Shown here piece by piece: positions 45,842 to 54,758 of a stretch of DNA of 64,000 nt. This DNA comes from Roseibium algicola (GTDB taxonomy: Bacteria > Pseudomonadota > Alphaproteobacteria > Rhizobiales > Stappiaceae), in contig NZ_CP019630.1 of the NCBI RefSeq assembly GCF_001999245.1, positions 5,175,001 through 5,239,000 on the forward strand. Reading direction: 5' to 3'. The notes beneath the pieces are model-generated. The model searched no databases and was not told the DNA's origin. It was given only the letters and a program-made list of their open reading frames with translations. A program made the position numbers and the translations under genes. Every line of letters starts with the position of its first letter. Within the stretch, counting starts at the first letter, position 1.

Positions 45842-47596
45842 CTAAAGCCAGGTGCAGGTCTTTACCCAGCTGGCCCTAGAACCTCTGCATGCGAGCTTCC
45901 TGCCGCAGGGGTGTGTAAGGGTCTGGCGGCCGAGGCCATGAGATTTTCCAATTACCTTGTTTCCATAGGCAGACGGGTTTTTCGGGCAGCTGTCAGTTGT
46001 CTTCGTCTGCGTGCTTGGCTTGGGGCTGTTGCCGGAAGGTTCAGGCTTTCTGGTCGCGACACAGCGACCGTTCTTCAGTTCCTGGTTCCGTCCACAGGTC
46101 AGCGGGCAGACACGTCCGGTCGATTTCTTGAGCTGTTCCAGGATCGAGGGATCCGGGTCGAGTGATGCCAAATCGATCCCGGCTTCGCGGCCATAGGTTC
46201 TCAGTGCCTGACGGCTTCTGTTGCCCCAGTCGCCGTCAACACGGCCAACCGAACAGCCAACCCGGTTGAGTTCTGTCTGGAGAGCCGTTGCAAGCTCTTC
46301 AGGCGATAGCAACGATACCGGGGATGTCGAGGTCGTTGACGGCGCCTGATCAGGCGTCAGGGCGGCAACGGTGATTTCGTCTGCAGGCTTGGACGTCGTT
46401 CTTTCAGGCGATGCATTCGCTGCTGCCGTAGCGATGGCTTGGGCTTCTGCCTCTGCCTGAGCCTTGCGGCGCGCATCCGCTTCCGCCTGGCTCTTGATAG
46501 ACTGGATTTTCAGCTGGGCAAGGTCGACATAGATCCCGTTCGGGTATCTGCCGAGATAACTCTCGAACATCTCCGGGCGGTTCGAATTCTGGATTGTCTG
46601 CCAATAAGTGATTTCGGCTGTGGCATCCGGTTTCGCTTGCTCGGCCTTGTCGCTTTCTGCCTTTGCCTTGATCTCGTCCAGACGGATCCGGGCGATGTCG
46701 GCGAACTGGCCTTCCGGGTAGCGAGACAGATAGGTCTCGAAGTAGGCCGCATTCTGTCCCGACTTGATCGAGTCCCAATAGGTGAGTTCGATCTGTGGGT
46801 TGATCGCCGGCTTTTCCGGTTCGACGGGCTGCACCATCTCAAGCTGTTTGAGAATGACTTCGCCGGTCAGTGAAGAATTGTCCCAGGGAACCTGCTGGCC
46901 CTTGGTGGCTTCCAGAACGTCCCGGCGCACCATTACCAGGTCGCGGGTGATGTCCTGACCGGGCGTGCCGAGATGCTTGATCAGGGCAGTTGTAAACGGG
47001 CTGTTCTCGCCATCGCCGTCAAGCGCGACATTGCCCGGCTGGGTGGCGAAGGAAACCAGGGAGCCGACACCGGAGCCGATCTTCGCAAGTCCACGACCGA
47101 CTGCGCTTGAGCGCGTCCCCATGGACCGGGCGAGGTTTTCCGTAAACGGGTTGTTTCGGCAGGCATCCAGAAAGACCAGGTTGACCTTCGTGCTTTGCTC
47201 CATGGCATTGAGCACAAGATTTGCGGGCAGGGCCTCGAAATCAAGGTCGAGATGAGTGCTGAGTTCGGCGTCGACCGGGACGAGATAATTCTCGCCGTTC
47301 ACCTGGATGCCATGGCCGGCATAGAAGAACAGGGCAAGGTCTGCGTTATCGAGCTTCTTGATGAACTCGCGCACGGTCTGGCGCATGTCCCTCAAGCTCA
47401 GGTCGAGACCTGTGACAACATCGAACCCGAGGTCCGTCAGCTTGTCCGACATGCCCTTGGCATCATTGTAGGGGTTCTTCAGCTCCGCGACATTCGCGTA
47501 GCCGGAATTCCCTATTACGAGAGCTACCCTTCGTTCGGCATGTGCGGAAGTCAAAGACAGCAATAAAAGAAAAAAGAAACAAAAAAAATGTTTCAC
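45842..47596 (-). CDS. Secreted caspase-family protein, tandem copy 3 (mosaic of copies 1 and 2)
   Basis: 584 residues if translation starts at the GTG at 47596, by analogy with copies 1 and 2 (GGAGAATGGCC upstream); an ATG at 47602 adds two residues. His about 95 (YAGHGIQV) and Cys about 146 are intact. From AERRVALVIG to about residue 265 it is nearly identical in DNA to copy 1. Its repeats (YWDSIKSGQNAAYFETYL) and tail (SCPKNPSAYGNKVIGKSHG...) follow copy 2. The signal peptide (KHFFCFFFLLLLSLTS) is AT-rich and unlike both others. Confidence 0.9.
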   Translation of the reverse strand: MKHFFCFFFLLLLSLTSAHAERRVALVIGNSGYANVAELKNPYNDAKGMSDKLTDLGFDVVTGLDLSLRDMRQTVREFIKKLDNADLALFFYAGHGIQVNGENYLVPVDAELSTHLDLDFEALPANLVLNAMEQSTKVNLVFLDACRNNPFTENLARSMGTRSSAVGRGLAKIGSGVGSLVSFATQPGNVALDGDGENSPFTTALIKHLGTPGQDITRDLVMVRRDVLEATKGQQVPWDNSSLTGEVILKQLEMVQPVEPEKPAINPQIELTYWDSIKSGQNAAYFETYLSRYPEGQFADIARIRLDEIKAKAESDKAEQAKPDATAEITYWQTIQNSNRPEMFESYLGRYPNGIYVDLAQLKIQSIKSQAEADARRKAQAEAEAQAIATAAANASPERTTSKPADEITVAALTPDQAPSTTSTSPVSLLSPEELATALQTELNRVGCSVGRVDGDWGNRSRQALRTYGREAGIDLASLDPDPSILEQLKKSTGRVCPLTCGRNQELKNGRCVATRKPEPSGNSPKPSTQTKTTDSCPKNPSAYGNKVIGKSHGLGRQTLTHPCGRKLACRGSRASWVKTCTWL

Positions 47597-47703
47597 GGCC
47601 ATTCTCCATGAATAGGCCGAATGCTATGCGCGCTTGAAACCTGAGTCAATCAACTCTTTGACGTTGCGGCATAAACCTTGTTGGCAATTGGTCTACTGGT
47701 CCG

Positions 47704-48228
47704 TCAGACGTCATCAGGTTTCGGCGGAAATTGAGCCAGATATTCTTCCGTCACGCCTTGCAGGGTTTTCAGAAGTTCGACGCCGGTCTTGTTCGCCTCG
47801 TCTTTTGCACCTTCGGCGACCATTGCGCGAATGGCTTCGACGTAGCGTTCGACGAGGGACAGGGGCAACTTGTCGGGAGACGGCACGGTTTCGATCAGGT
47901 GACAGAAGCTGGCGGCGACTTCGCCAACCAATGGAAAACCAAGTGTCAGGGCCTGTCCCTTGATGTTGTGTGCAGCCTGAAACAGGGCGGCGAGGGTGTC
48001 GTCGTTTAATCCCTGTGCGCGAACAGCTTCCCAGGCGTGGAGCAGGGTGGCGCTCTCGTTGTTCATCCAGGTTCCGAAATGGGAGGACAAGCGTTCGAGT
48101 GCTGCTTCAGCCGCCTTGACCGGATCGAATTTCTTGGCCTCGCGAGGTGTCAGTTCCCGCACCTTGCTGCGCAGGTCCGAAGGCGGGGACAAGATTTCAT
48201 ATTCCTGGTCCTTGGCAGTGTCGGCCAT
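47704..48228 (-). CDS. Histidine phosphotransfer (Hpt) domain protein
   Basis: 174 residues; the Hpt domain is about 70-165, with phosphoacceptor His in AAHNIKGQALTLGFPLVGEV. The N-terminal ~65 residues are charged and unstructured. Stand-alone Hpt proteins relay phosphate between a hybrid kinase and a response regulator; no kinase is next to it. It lies downstream of caspase copy 3's start region on the same strand, but is transcribed separately. Confidence 0.88.
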   Translation of the reverse strand: MADTAKDQEYEILSPPSDLRSKVRELTPREAKKFDPVKAAEAALERLSSHFGTWMNNESATLLHAWEAVRAQGLNDDTLAALFQAAHNIKGQALTLGFPLVGEVAASFCHLIETVPSPDKLPLSLVERYVEAIRAMVAEGAKDEANKTGVELLKTLQGVTEEYLAQFPPKPDDV

Positions 48229-48372
48229 GACGGCAAATGTCCTCGTTATCCTCGCTCGGTCCTGACTTCAGAACACCTCGGTGGCAAAGCCTTCGGGCAT
48301 TCGGCCGGAGCCTGTGGCTCGCAGTATCGGCAATCATACTTAACAGGGTGTTTCCGCCAGGATGTTTCGAAA

Positions 48373-49182
48373 TTAATAGCGGAACATTTCAGTGAGGATA
48401 CGTTCGTCCCAACCGTGATCGGAATCAAACATGATCACGCCTTCCGCTTCGGCCGCCTCCCGGACTGCAACATGGGTGACGTGACGGATTTCAGTGTGGT
48501 CGGCTGACGCGCTGACAGGGCGTTTGCCGGGATCCAGTATCTCGATATCTACCTTTGCGCCGTTTGGCAGGATCGCGCCGCGCCAGCGCCGTGGCCGGAA
48601 GGCGCTGATGGGGGTCAGCGCGAGCAGCTGTGCGGTGATTGGCAGGATCGGGCCATGCGCAGATAGATTGTAGGCAGTGCTCCCCGCCGGTGTCGCGACA
48701 ATGATGCCATCGCACACAAGTTCTTCCAGCCGGACGCGTCCATCGACCGAGATGCGCAGCCGGGCGGCCTGCGATGTCTGGCGCAGGAGTGACACCTCGT
48801 TGATGGCAAGGGCGTGATGGATGCCTTCGGAGGTCGTTGCCGTCATTTCCAAAGGCCGGATCGTCGTGATGTCGGCCAGCGCTAGCCGGTCCTTCAGGTC
48901 GTTTTCCCGGTATTCGTTCATCAGGAAGCCGACCGAACCACGGTTCATGCCGTAGATCGGTTTGTTGCTGCCCATGTGCTTGTGAAGGGTCTGCAGCATC
49001 AGGCCATCACCGCCGAGTGCCACGATGACATCGGCTTCAGCCACCGGAACGTTGCCGTAGCGGGCGGACAGGTCTTCCTGAGCCTTGAGTGCTTCCTCCG
49101 TGTCGCTGGCGACAAAGGCAAGCTTGTCGGTGGAAACCGGCCGGAAGTGTTCAGCACTGGAAGGAGGCGCAGATTGGTACAT
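48373..49182 (-). CDS. nadK: NAD kinase
   Basis: 269 residues from the ATG at 49182 ([20 protein letters not shown]), which is near the expected NadK start; a longer version from 49275 is possible but its first 30 residues are unlike the family. Motifs: [14 protein letters not shown] (GGDG), [11 protein letters not shown] and [17 protein letters not shown]. It phosphorylates NAD to NADP. No ribosome site is clear at either start. Confidence 0.9.
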   Translation of the reverse strand: MYQSAPPSSAEHFRPVSTDKLAFVASDTEEALKAQEDLSARYGNVPVAEADVIVALGGDGLMLQTLHKHMGSNKPIYGMNRGSVGFLMNEYRENDLKDRLALADITTIRPLEMTATTSEGIHHALAINEVSLLRQTSQAARLRISVDGRVRLEELVCDGIIVATPAGSTAYNLSAHGPILPITAQLLALTPISAFRPRRWRGAILPNGAKVDIEILDPGKRPVSASADHTEIRHVTHVAVREAAEAEGVIMFDSDHGWDERILTEMFRY

Positions 49183-49348
49183 GAGCCAAGGGGTCTTTGC
49201 GTCTGGCAGTCTGCCGGCCAAAAAGCTGCACGCGTTGCGAAGCTGCTCCGGGCCGAATTCAGGGAATAGCACCATAACCGGGCAACCGGCGTTGGTGCAG
49301 AGAAAATTTGTCTTTCGGTTCAGATTATGCCCGTCGGCTGAATTGTCG

Positions 49349-50176
49349 TCAGTTGTCCGTATCAAGCGATGACCGGAGTGGCGGGGTTGCCGGAGCACTG
49401 TCACCGCTGCAGCTCGGATTGGCCAAAAGGTCCTGCCATTCCAGGAAAGGCACGATGGCTGAGCGAACAGCGTCGATCTTGGCCGACATGATGCCGGCAA
49501 CACGGAGCCCGTTCGGCGTTTCCACCAGGAGGGGACCGCCCGATGCGCCGGCTTCCGATGCGCAATCCGTTACCCAGCTGTCCTCGGCGGTTCCCATGAC
49601 CCTGCAAGCGGGCACGACGGTTGGCAGAAACCGGCGGCTGCGGCGGTAGCCTGCGGATTGAAACTGTGTGTCCTTGGTCAGAACTGTTGCCTCATCCAGC
49701 GAAAGCACCGGAACGGGCGGTAATGTGCTGGGTTCCTTCAGCAGAATGATCCCGACATCCTTGTGTACCTCCCGCAACCTGGGTTTCTGCCGTGGCTCGT
49801 ATCCTGCAGCGGTGATGGTGCATGCAGGTTCCAAGCGGGCGGAGTATTCGTCCCGCCGAACACCGGCCATGAACAGAAGGTCTTCGATCGGAAAGGGCTT
49901 GCGGGTCGTCTTGTTGTAGAGGCAATGGGCGGCTGTGAGCACGATATCGGGTGCGATCAAGGTGCCGGTACACATGGCAGTCGACCTGAAGCCGGCAACG
50001 TTTACCCGTCCTATGGACGGCCAGGGGGGATCGACCGAGTCAATGACCTTGAGCTCAATCGGGGCCGCGGACACATGCTGGTGCGAGAACAGGGCGACGA
50101 GAGCCAGCCCCATGGTCCGGAGGACACTCCGTCCAATCCCGGTGAATAGCCGATTTTTCCGCAAAGTCTGACGCAT
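49349..50176 (-). CDS. Secreted trypsin-like serine protease
   Basis: 275 residues. Signal peptide (to about AAPIEL), then the chymotrypsin fold with the full triad: His in LTAAHCLYN, Asp in HKDVGIILL and Ser in [10 protein letters not shown]. Several cysteines could form disulfides ([25 protein letters not shown]). Periplasmic or secreted. It is just upstream of nadK on the same strand. Confidence 0.9.
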   Translation of the reverse strand: MRQTLRKNRLFTGIGRSVLRTMGLALVALFSHQHVSAAPIELKVIDSVDPPWPSIGRVNVAGFRSTAMCTGTLIAPDIVLTAAHCLYNKTTRKPFPIEDLLFMAGVRRDEYSARLEPACTITAAGYEPRQKPRLREVHKDVGIILLKEPSTLPPVPVLSLDEATVLTKDTQFQSAGYRRSRRFLPTVVPACRVMGTAEDSWVTDCASEAGASGGPLLVETPNGLRVAGIMSAKIDAVRSAIVPFLEWQDLLANPSCSGDSAPATPPLRSSLDTDN

Positions 50177-50254
50177 TCTTCAGAGTCCCATTGGAGGGTT
50201 CATTCTGTCGTTCGACGCTTAACGTGACGCTAAGCGGACCTGCGAAAGTCCACG

Positions 50255-51751
50255 CTATTCCCGATAGTAGTCCCAGACCAGGGTGCGGGCCAGGGTCTCG
50301 TCGTTGTGGCGCATCCGGGTTGCCACAAGGGCATCAAGGTTGGCGATCACCAGGTCCGGGTGACTGGCCGCCTCGTTGACCGGCGCGGTGGACGTGCAGG
50401 TGGCCTTCATCAGAATGTTGGGCATTCCGGAGAAATGCACGAACTGCCATTCCGGCCCGAGGCGGCAAAGTGCTGTGGAGGATCCTTCATGGGCAGATGC
50501 CGGGAACTTCTCCGGCCATTTTTTCAGAAATTGCCGGTAATCGAACTCCCAGAGAGCAGCATCTCGCCAGGACAGAGGCGTTTGTCCGCTGAGGTACGGC
50601 AGCAGGCTGGCTCCGTCCGGGGCATGCTCGGGTTCGATATCCAGCAGATCCAGGAGTGTCGGGAAGATATCGGTCGAGGACGTGAAGGCGGAGACCCGGT
50701 TCGCTGCACCGCCACCCGGTGCCCGTATCATGAGGGGGATGTGGTAGCTCTCGCGGTAGAACCCGCTTTTGCCGAGCATCCAGTGATCGCCCATCATCTC
50801 CGCATGATCGGAGGTGAAAACAACCAACGTGTTTTCGAGTGGTTCCAGCGCCTCGAAGATCCGGCCGAGCTGTGCGTCAACTTCGGTGATCATGCCGTAA
50901 TAAAGTGCTCGCAACCGCCTGAGATCGCGCTCCGTCAGATCACGAACGAAGTCAGTGGTCCCCGGTAGATGGGAGGCCAGCTGCTGATAATCCTGCAGGG
51001 CTTCCATGAAGGGGTGAAACGCAGCTTCCTCCGCCGCAGTTGGTGCCCCGGAGAAACCCGGCCCGTCATCGGGATTGTAGAGGGTGTTATAGGGGGCAGG
51101 AGCGGCAATCGGCGGATGCGGTCGCAGGAAGGAAACATGCGCCATCCATGGCCGGTCTTCATCCTGTTCTCCAAGCCAGGTGAGGAAGGCATCCGTCATG
51201 AAGGCTGTCTGGGTTTCGTCCTTCGAATACCTGGCTGCCTTGAGGCTGACTTTTTCACCTTCTTCGGGTTCCACGTGATGGATGGTAGGCAAACCTGCGG
51301 GATCGTGACCGCGTGAAACCATCCAGGAAAGCCACTGCTTTTCGTCCTCGGCAAGCGGCTGGCGTACCCAGAAGCCGGGCAGAACACCTTCATAGGAAGT
51401 CAGGACGGGGTCGTTCGGGTGATGCAGGCGCGGATCGGGTGAGGTATCGGTGTAGCCGAACAACGTTGGCGTATATCCGGCCCGGCGGGCAGCACGGGCG
51501 ATATTGTCGAACCGATCATCGAGTGGTGCGCCATTCCACACGACCCGGTGGTTCATCTGGTAAAGTCCGGTATAGAGCGAGGCCCGTGCAGGAGAGCACG
51601 GAGCCGTTGCCGCATAATGCTGCTCGAAAACTGTTGCCGTTGCGGCGAAGGCATCAAGGTTCGGCGTCCTGACAACAGGGTGTCCAACTGTGCCGAGACA
51701 ATCGCCCCGCCACTGGTCAGCGGTGATCAGCAGGATATTCGGACGTGTCAT
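50255..51751 (-). CDS. Sulfatase-fold enzyme resembling phosphonate monoester hydrolase
   Basis: 498 residues, cytoplasmic by sequence. Formylglycine motif CSPAR at Cys52 (TAPCSPARASLYTGLYQMNHR); metal site residues in LLITADQWRGD and VFTSDHAEMMGDHWMLGK. The segments GLYQMNHR, GYTDTSPDPRLHHPNDP and SFLRPHPPIAAPAPYNTLY match the phosphonate monoester hydrolase/phosphodiesterase subgroup, as I remember its Rhizobium member, better than arylsulfatases. phnX starts 4 bases inside its start (overlap), so the two are translationally coupled. Likely releases a phosphonate from a monoester. Confidence 0.85.
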   Translation of the reverse strand: MTRPNILLITADQWRGDCLGTVGHPVVRTPNLDAFAATATVFEQHYAATAPCSPARASLYTGLYQMNHRVVWNGAPLDDRFDNIARAARRAGYTPTLFGYTDTSPDPRLHHPNDPVLTSYEGVLPGFWVRQPLAEDEKQWLSWMVSRGHDPAGLPTIHHVEPEEGEKVSLKAARYSKDETQTAFMTDAFLTWLGEQDEDRPWMAHVSFLRPHPPIAAPAPYNTLYNPDDGPGFSGAPTAAEEAAFHPFMEALQDYQQLASHLPGTTDFVRDLTERDLRRLRALYYGMITEVDAQLGRIFEALEPLENTLVVFTSDHAEMMGDHWMLGKSGFYRESYHIPLMIRAPGGGAANRVSAFTSSTDIFPTLLDLLDIEPEHAPDGASLLPYLSGQTPLSWRDAALWEFDYRQFLKKWPEKFPASAHEGSSTALCRLGPEWQFVHFSGMPNILMKATCTSTAPVNEAASHPDLVIANLDALVATRMRHNDETLARTLVWDYYRE

Positions 51752-52530
51752 TCCGCTTCCAGTTTCTCGATCAGGGCTGGCAGATCCGCGACCGTATCAA
51801 TGACGTAGTCGGCGCCGGCTTTTTTCAGCTCTACCGTTGCATGCTGGCGCAGGACGTCAACCTGATCTTTCGAAAGTGCAGCGAGTTCCTCCGGTGTCTT
51901 GCCTGCATAGTTGCCTGACAGCGCAAGACCAACAGTCAGGCAGCCGGCTGCAACACCCTCGGCAATGCCCGGTTCAGTGTCGTCCACCTTGATGACCGCG
52001 CTCGGCGGGTAGGCCACCAGATCGACGAAGCACTGATACATGCCGAGCGGACCGGGACGGCCTTCCGGCAGGTCGTCGGCACAGATGAGATTGTCCGGTT
52101 CATAACCCTGTTCGGCAGCTTTCGGCAGCACGCGTTCCATGATCGAGCGGGTATAGCCGGTGGTCGAGCCGATTTTCATGCCCTTGGCGCGAAGCAATCT
52201 GACAACCTCGGCAGCACCTGGAACGAGATCGGAGAAATCGGCGACGACTTCCTCGTTCATTGGAACGAAGACCTTGTAGACCTTGTCCACATCGGCATCA
52301 GTTGGTGCTTGGCCGTATTTGGCGATCCATTGGGCGCAGATGTCCGGATCATCCATCATGGAGCGGATGTGGTCCCACTTCGGTTTGCCCATCGGGCCGC
52401 GTGCCTGGTCGATGGTTGCGGTAATGCCGAAGGTCTCGAAGGCCTTTACGAAGACACCCATCGGGGCAAAGGAACCGAAGTCGATCATGGTGCCGGCCCA
52501 GTCGAAGACCACGGCTTTGAATTTGCTCAT
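51748..52530 (-). CDS. phnX: Phosphonoacetaldehyde hydrolase (phosphonatase)
   Basis: 260 residues of the HAD superfamily. Nucleophile Asp in VVFDWAGTMIDFGSF, the cap-domain Schiff-base lysine region in ARGPMGKPKWDHIRSMM and the HAD motif III/IV VIKVDDTEPGIAEG. It splits phosphonoacetaldehyde to acetaldehyde and phosphate, the last step of aminoethylphosphonate breakdown. Overlaps the hydrolase gene by four bases, with the FAD oxidoreductase gene 9 bases ahead. phnW is absent. Confidence 0.94.
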   Translation of the reverse strand: MSKFKAVVFDWAGTMIDFGSFAPMGVFVKAFETFGITATIDQARGPMGKPKWDHIRSMMDDPDICAQWIAKYGQAPTDADVDKVYKVFVPMNEEVVADFSDLVPGAAEVVRLLRAKGMKIGSTTGYTRSIMERVLPKAAEQGYEPDNLICADDLPEGRPGPLGMYQCFVDLVAYPPSAVIKVDDTEPGIAEGVAAGCLTVGLALSGNYAGKTPEELAALSKDQVDVLRQHATVELKKAGADYVIDTVADLPALIEKLEAE

Positions 52531-52539
52531 CTTGTTTCC

Positions 52540-53667
52540 TCATGCATAGAGATCGGCAATGGTTTCTTCGCCGATGGCGAAGGCGGCGGAGGCACCGCAG
52601 CCGGCCGTGACGACGACAATGCGGGTACTATCGTCCGGCGCATCGGTGAAGCGCCAGCGGTCCGGGGCAGAGGCGTAGGTGCCGATCCAGGTTTCAGAAA
52701 TGTCATAGGGGCCAAGATCGAGGATCGTCTCCATCTCGCCCAGGATCAGGTCGTTCACGGTCTTGTCGATGAACGGATCGGGTGTCGAGCTGTAATGATG
52801 GCTGTCGCCGACAACGAGACTGCCGTCTTCGGACTGGACAACGATCAGGTGAATGCCGTTTTCCCGGTGAACAGCCATCTCCCGATCCAGCCGGGCTTTC
52901 AAAGGCTCTGCTTCGGGGAGTTCGGCATAGCCAAGATATCGCGCAAGGCCGAGGTCAGACATGACTGCGGTGCCAAGGTCGATACGATTGCGAGGGGCGA
53001 CGCGTAACATCTGCAGTTTACAGCGCGTGACTTCGTAAGTGGCGATCCGGTCAGCAAAAAGCGTCGTTCCATCGTCGCCGGGGCAGATGATCACGGTCTC
53101 CGCGTGCACCGTCCCGCGCGAGGTCTGAAGCTTCGGCGCCTCGACAGAATTGACGCTTGTCTGCCAGAGGAAGTCGACTGCATGGGCTTCTTTCAGCCAA
53201 TCGGCGATCCGGGGCAGGGCATCTTTCGATTCCACACGCACTTCCAGCGGTGAATAGAGCGCGCAGGTGATTTTCTCCTGTCGCAAACAGGGAACCTTGT
53301 GGGCGGCCTCAGCGGGTGTCAGGCGCCGACACTCCGCACCCATTTCTGTCTTCAGAAACGCGTCGATAACAGATTCCGATTCCGGGAGCCTTGCGGTCAT
53401 GGTCAGACCCTCGTGCAGCAGCGGTATGCGGGCGGCTTTCGCAACTTCTGCCCACACCTGTCGGCTGCGCGATGCTTTCTGCCAGCAGTCGCCTGCCTGT
53501 TGGCCGGTTACGGTCACAAAGCCGAAGTTGCGGATCGAGGCGCCATTTGCCTGGCTGTCGCGATCAATGACGACAACTTTCTTGCCGCGCCTGACTGCTG
53601 CGAGGGCATGCGCAAGCCCAACGATCCCGGCACCGACGATCGCAAGGTCATAAGATCTCTGTTTCAT
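52540..53667 (-). CDS. FAD-dependent oxidoreductase of the phosphonate-linked TIGR03364 type
   Basis: 375 residues of the DAO family: LAIVGAGIVGLAHALAAVRRGKK at the N-terminus, SIRNFGFVTVTGQQAG and a C-terminal VVTAGCGASAAFAIGEE. Enzymes of this group are repeatedly found beside phnX and have been linked to oxidation of aminoethylphosphonate or its N-methyl form to phosphonoacetaldehyde. It is nine bases from phnX in the same transcript, which fits. First gene of the phosphonate operon. Confidence 0.87.
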   Translation of the reverse strand: MKQRSYDLAIVGAGIVGLAHALAAVRRGKKVVVIDRDSQANGASIRNFGFVTVTGQQAGDCWQKASRSRQVWAEVAKAARIPLLHEGLTMTARLPESESVIDAFLKTEMGAECRRLTPAEAAHKVPCLRQEKITCALYSPLEVRVESKDALPRIADWLKEAHAVDFLWQTSVNSVEAPKLQTSRGTVHAETVIICPGDDGTTLFADRIATYEVTRCKLQMLRVAPRNRIDLGTAVMSDLGLARYLGYAELPEAEPLKARLDREMAVHRENGIHLIVVQSEDGSLVVGDSHHYSSTPDPFIDKTVNDLILGEMETILDLGPYDISETWIGTYASAPDRWRFTDAPDDSTRIVVVTAGCGASAAFAIGEETIADLYA

Positions 53668-53858
53668 TCAGGCGGTCTCTGGAAATGTGCTGGAGCCGTT
53701 CGAAGTCAGTATCACGCTTTTGTCGCGGGCGATGAAATCGGCTCTGGTGCAGTGTTTTTGAAAACGTCAGGCGCCAGTAATCACGGAAGTGTCTTTCGGT
53801 CTATCAAAGATCGGAATGAATAGGTTTTAATTATCAAATGACGGGTGACTTCAATTTG

Positions 53859-54752
53859 TCATGGGGCGGGCAAACCGGCTCGAAATGCCTCTATGGCGGC
53901 CACTGTACCCATATCTTTTTGCCAGACTGCAAAATGGTTTGCGGTGAGGTTCGCGTCTTCGATCCTGACACCGACACAACCGTCGCGCTCGGTGATTTCC
54001 GCTTCCAGAGCGACACCGATACCCGAGCCGGATCTGACCAGCGTTGCGATTGACCCCCACGAGCCAAGAGCGAGCGCGGTCTTGGGTCTTGTCCCGGCAA
54101 GCGTGGCAGCGGCTTCGAACAGTCTGCGGGTACCGGAACTTCCTTCGCGTTGGAGGAGGGGGAGCTCGGCGACGTCTTTCCAGGAAGCGCTGTCCTTTTT
54201 CGCCAGCGGGTGTTCGGGAGGAACCGCGAGGACAATGCGTGTCTTCAGGATCAGTTCGCCTTCGAGACCTGCCGGAATTTCGCGTCCGGTAATGAAGCCG
54301 ATATCGAGAGAGCCTGTTTCGATCAGGTTGACGATGTCCTGGCTTGCAAGGGCGCGTGCCTCGATCGAGATGGTCGGGTGTTTCGCCATGAAGGACGAGA
54401 TGATCGGGATGGCGAGCTGATAGGTTGAATAGCCAATCCTGAGTTCACCAGCCGCCAAGGCGCGGTGGTGAGACAGCTCGGTTTCCAGATCACCTGCCAA
54501 TGCCAGCAACGCCCTGATGCGGGGTAATAGAGCGACCAGAGCCGGGGTCGCGGAAACTGAATATCCGGACTTTACCAGCAGTTTTGTCTTGAAGCGGCTT
54601 TCCAGACCCTGAATGTGATTGGAGATGGAGGGTTGGGAGACGCCGATTTCCTTCGCCGCATCTGTGAAGCTCCCGGTGCGTACCACCGCTTCCAGCGCTC
54701 GCAGTTGCGCCAGGCTGAGATTTCCTGTGGTGCGGGCCAGTTCCCTTTTCAC
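53859..54752 (-). CDS. LysR-family transcriptional regulator
   Basis: 297 residues. N-terminal helix-turn-helix (LRALEAVVRTGSFTDAAKEIG, SQPSISNHIQGLESRFKTKL) and a C-terminal effector domain (GELRIGYSTYQLAIPIISSF). It lies between the amidase pair and the phosphonate genes on the same strand: six bases after atzE-like and 191 bases before the FAD oxidoreductase. It may control the phosphonate genes, the amidase pair, or both. The first two codons (MKRELARTTG) match other LysR starts loosely. Confidence 0.9.
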   Translation of the reverse strand: MKRELARTTGNLSLAQLRALEAVVRTGSFTDAAKEIGVSQPSISNHIQGLESRFKTKLLVKSGYSVSATPALVALLPRIRALLALAGDLETELSHHRALAAGELRIGYSTYQLAIPIISSFMAKHPTISIEARALASQDIVNLIETGSLDIGFITGREIPAGLEGELILKTRIVLAVPPEHPLAKKDSASWKDVAELPLLQREGSSGTRRLFEAAATLAGTRPKTALALGSWGSIATLVRSGSGIGVALEAEITERDGCVGVRIEDANLTANHFAVWQKDMGTVAAIEAFRAGLPAP

Positions 54753-54758
54753 CGGGCT

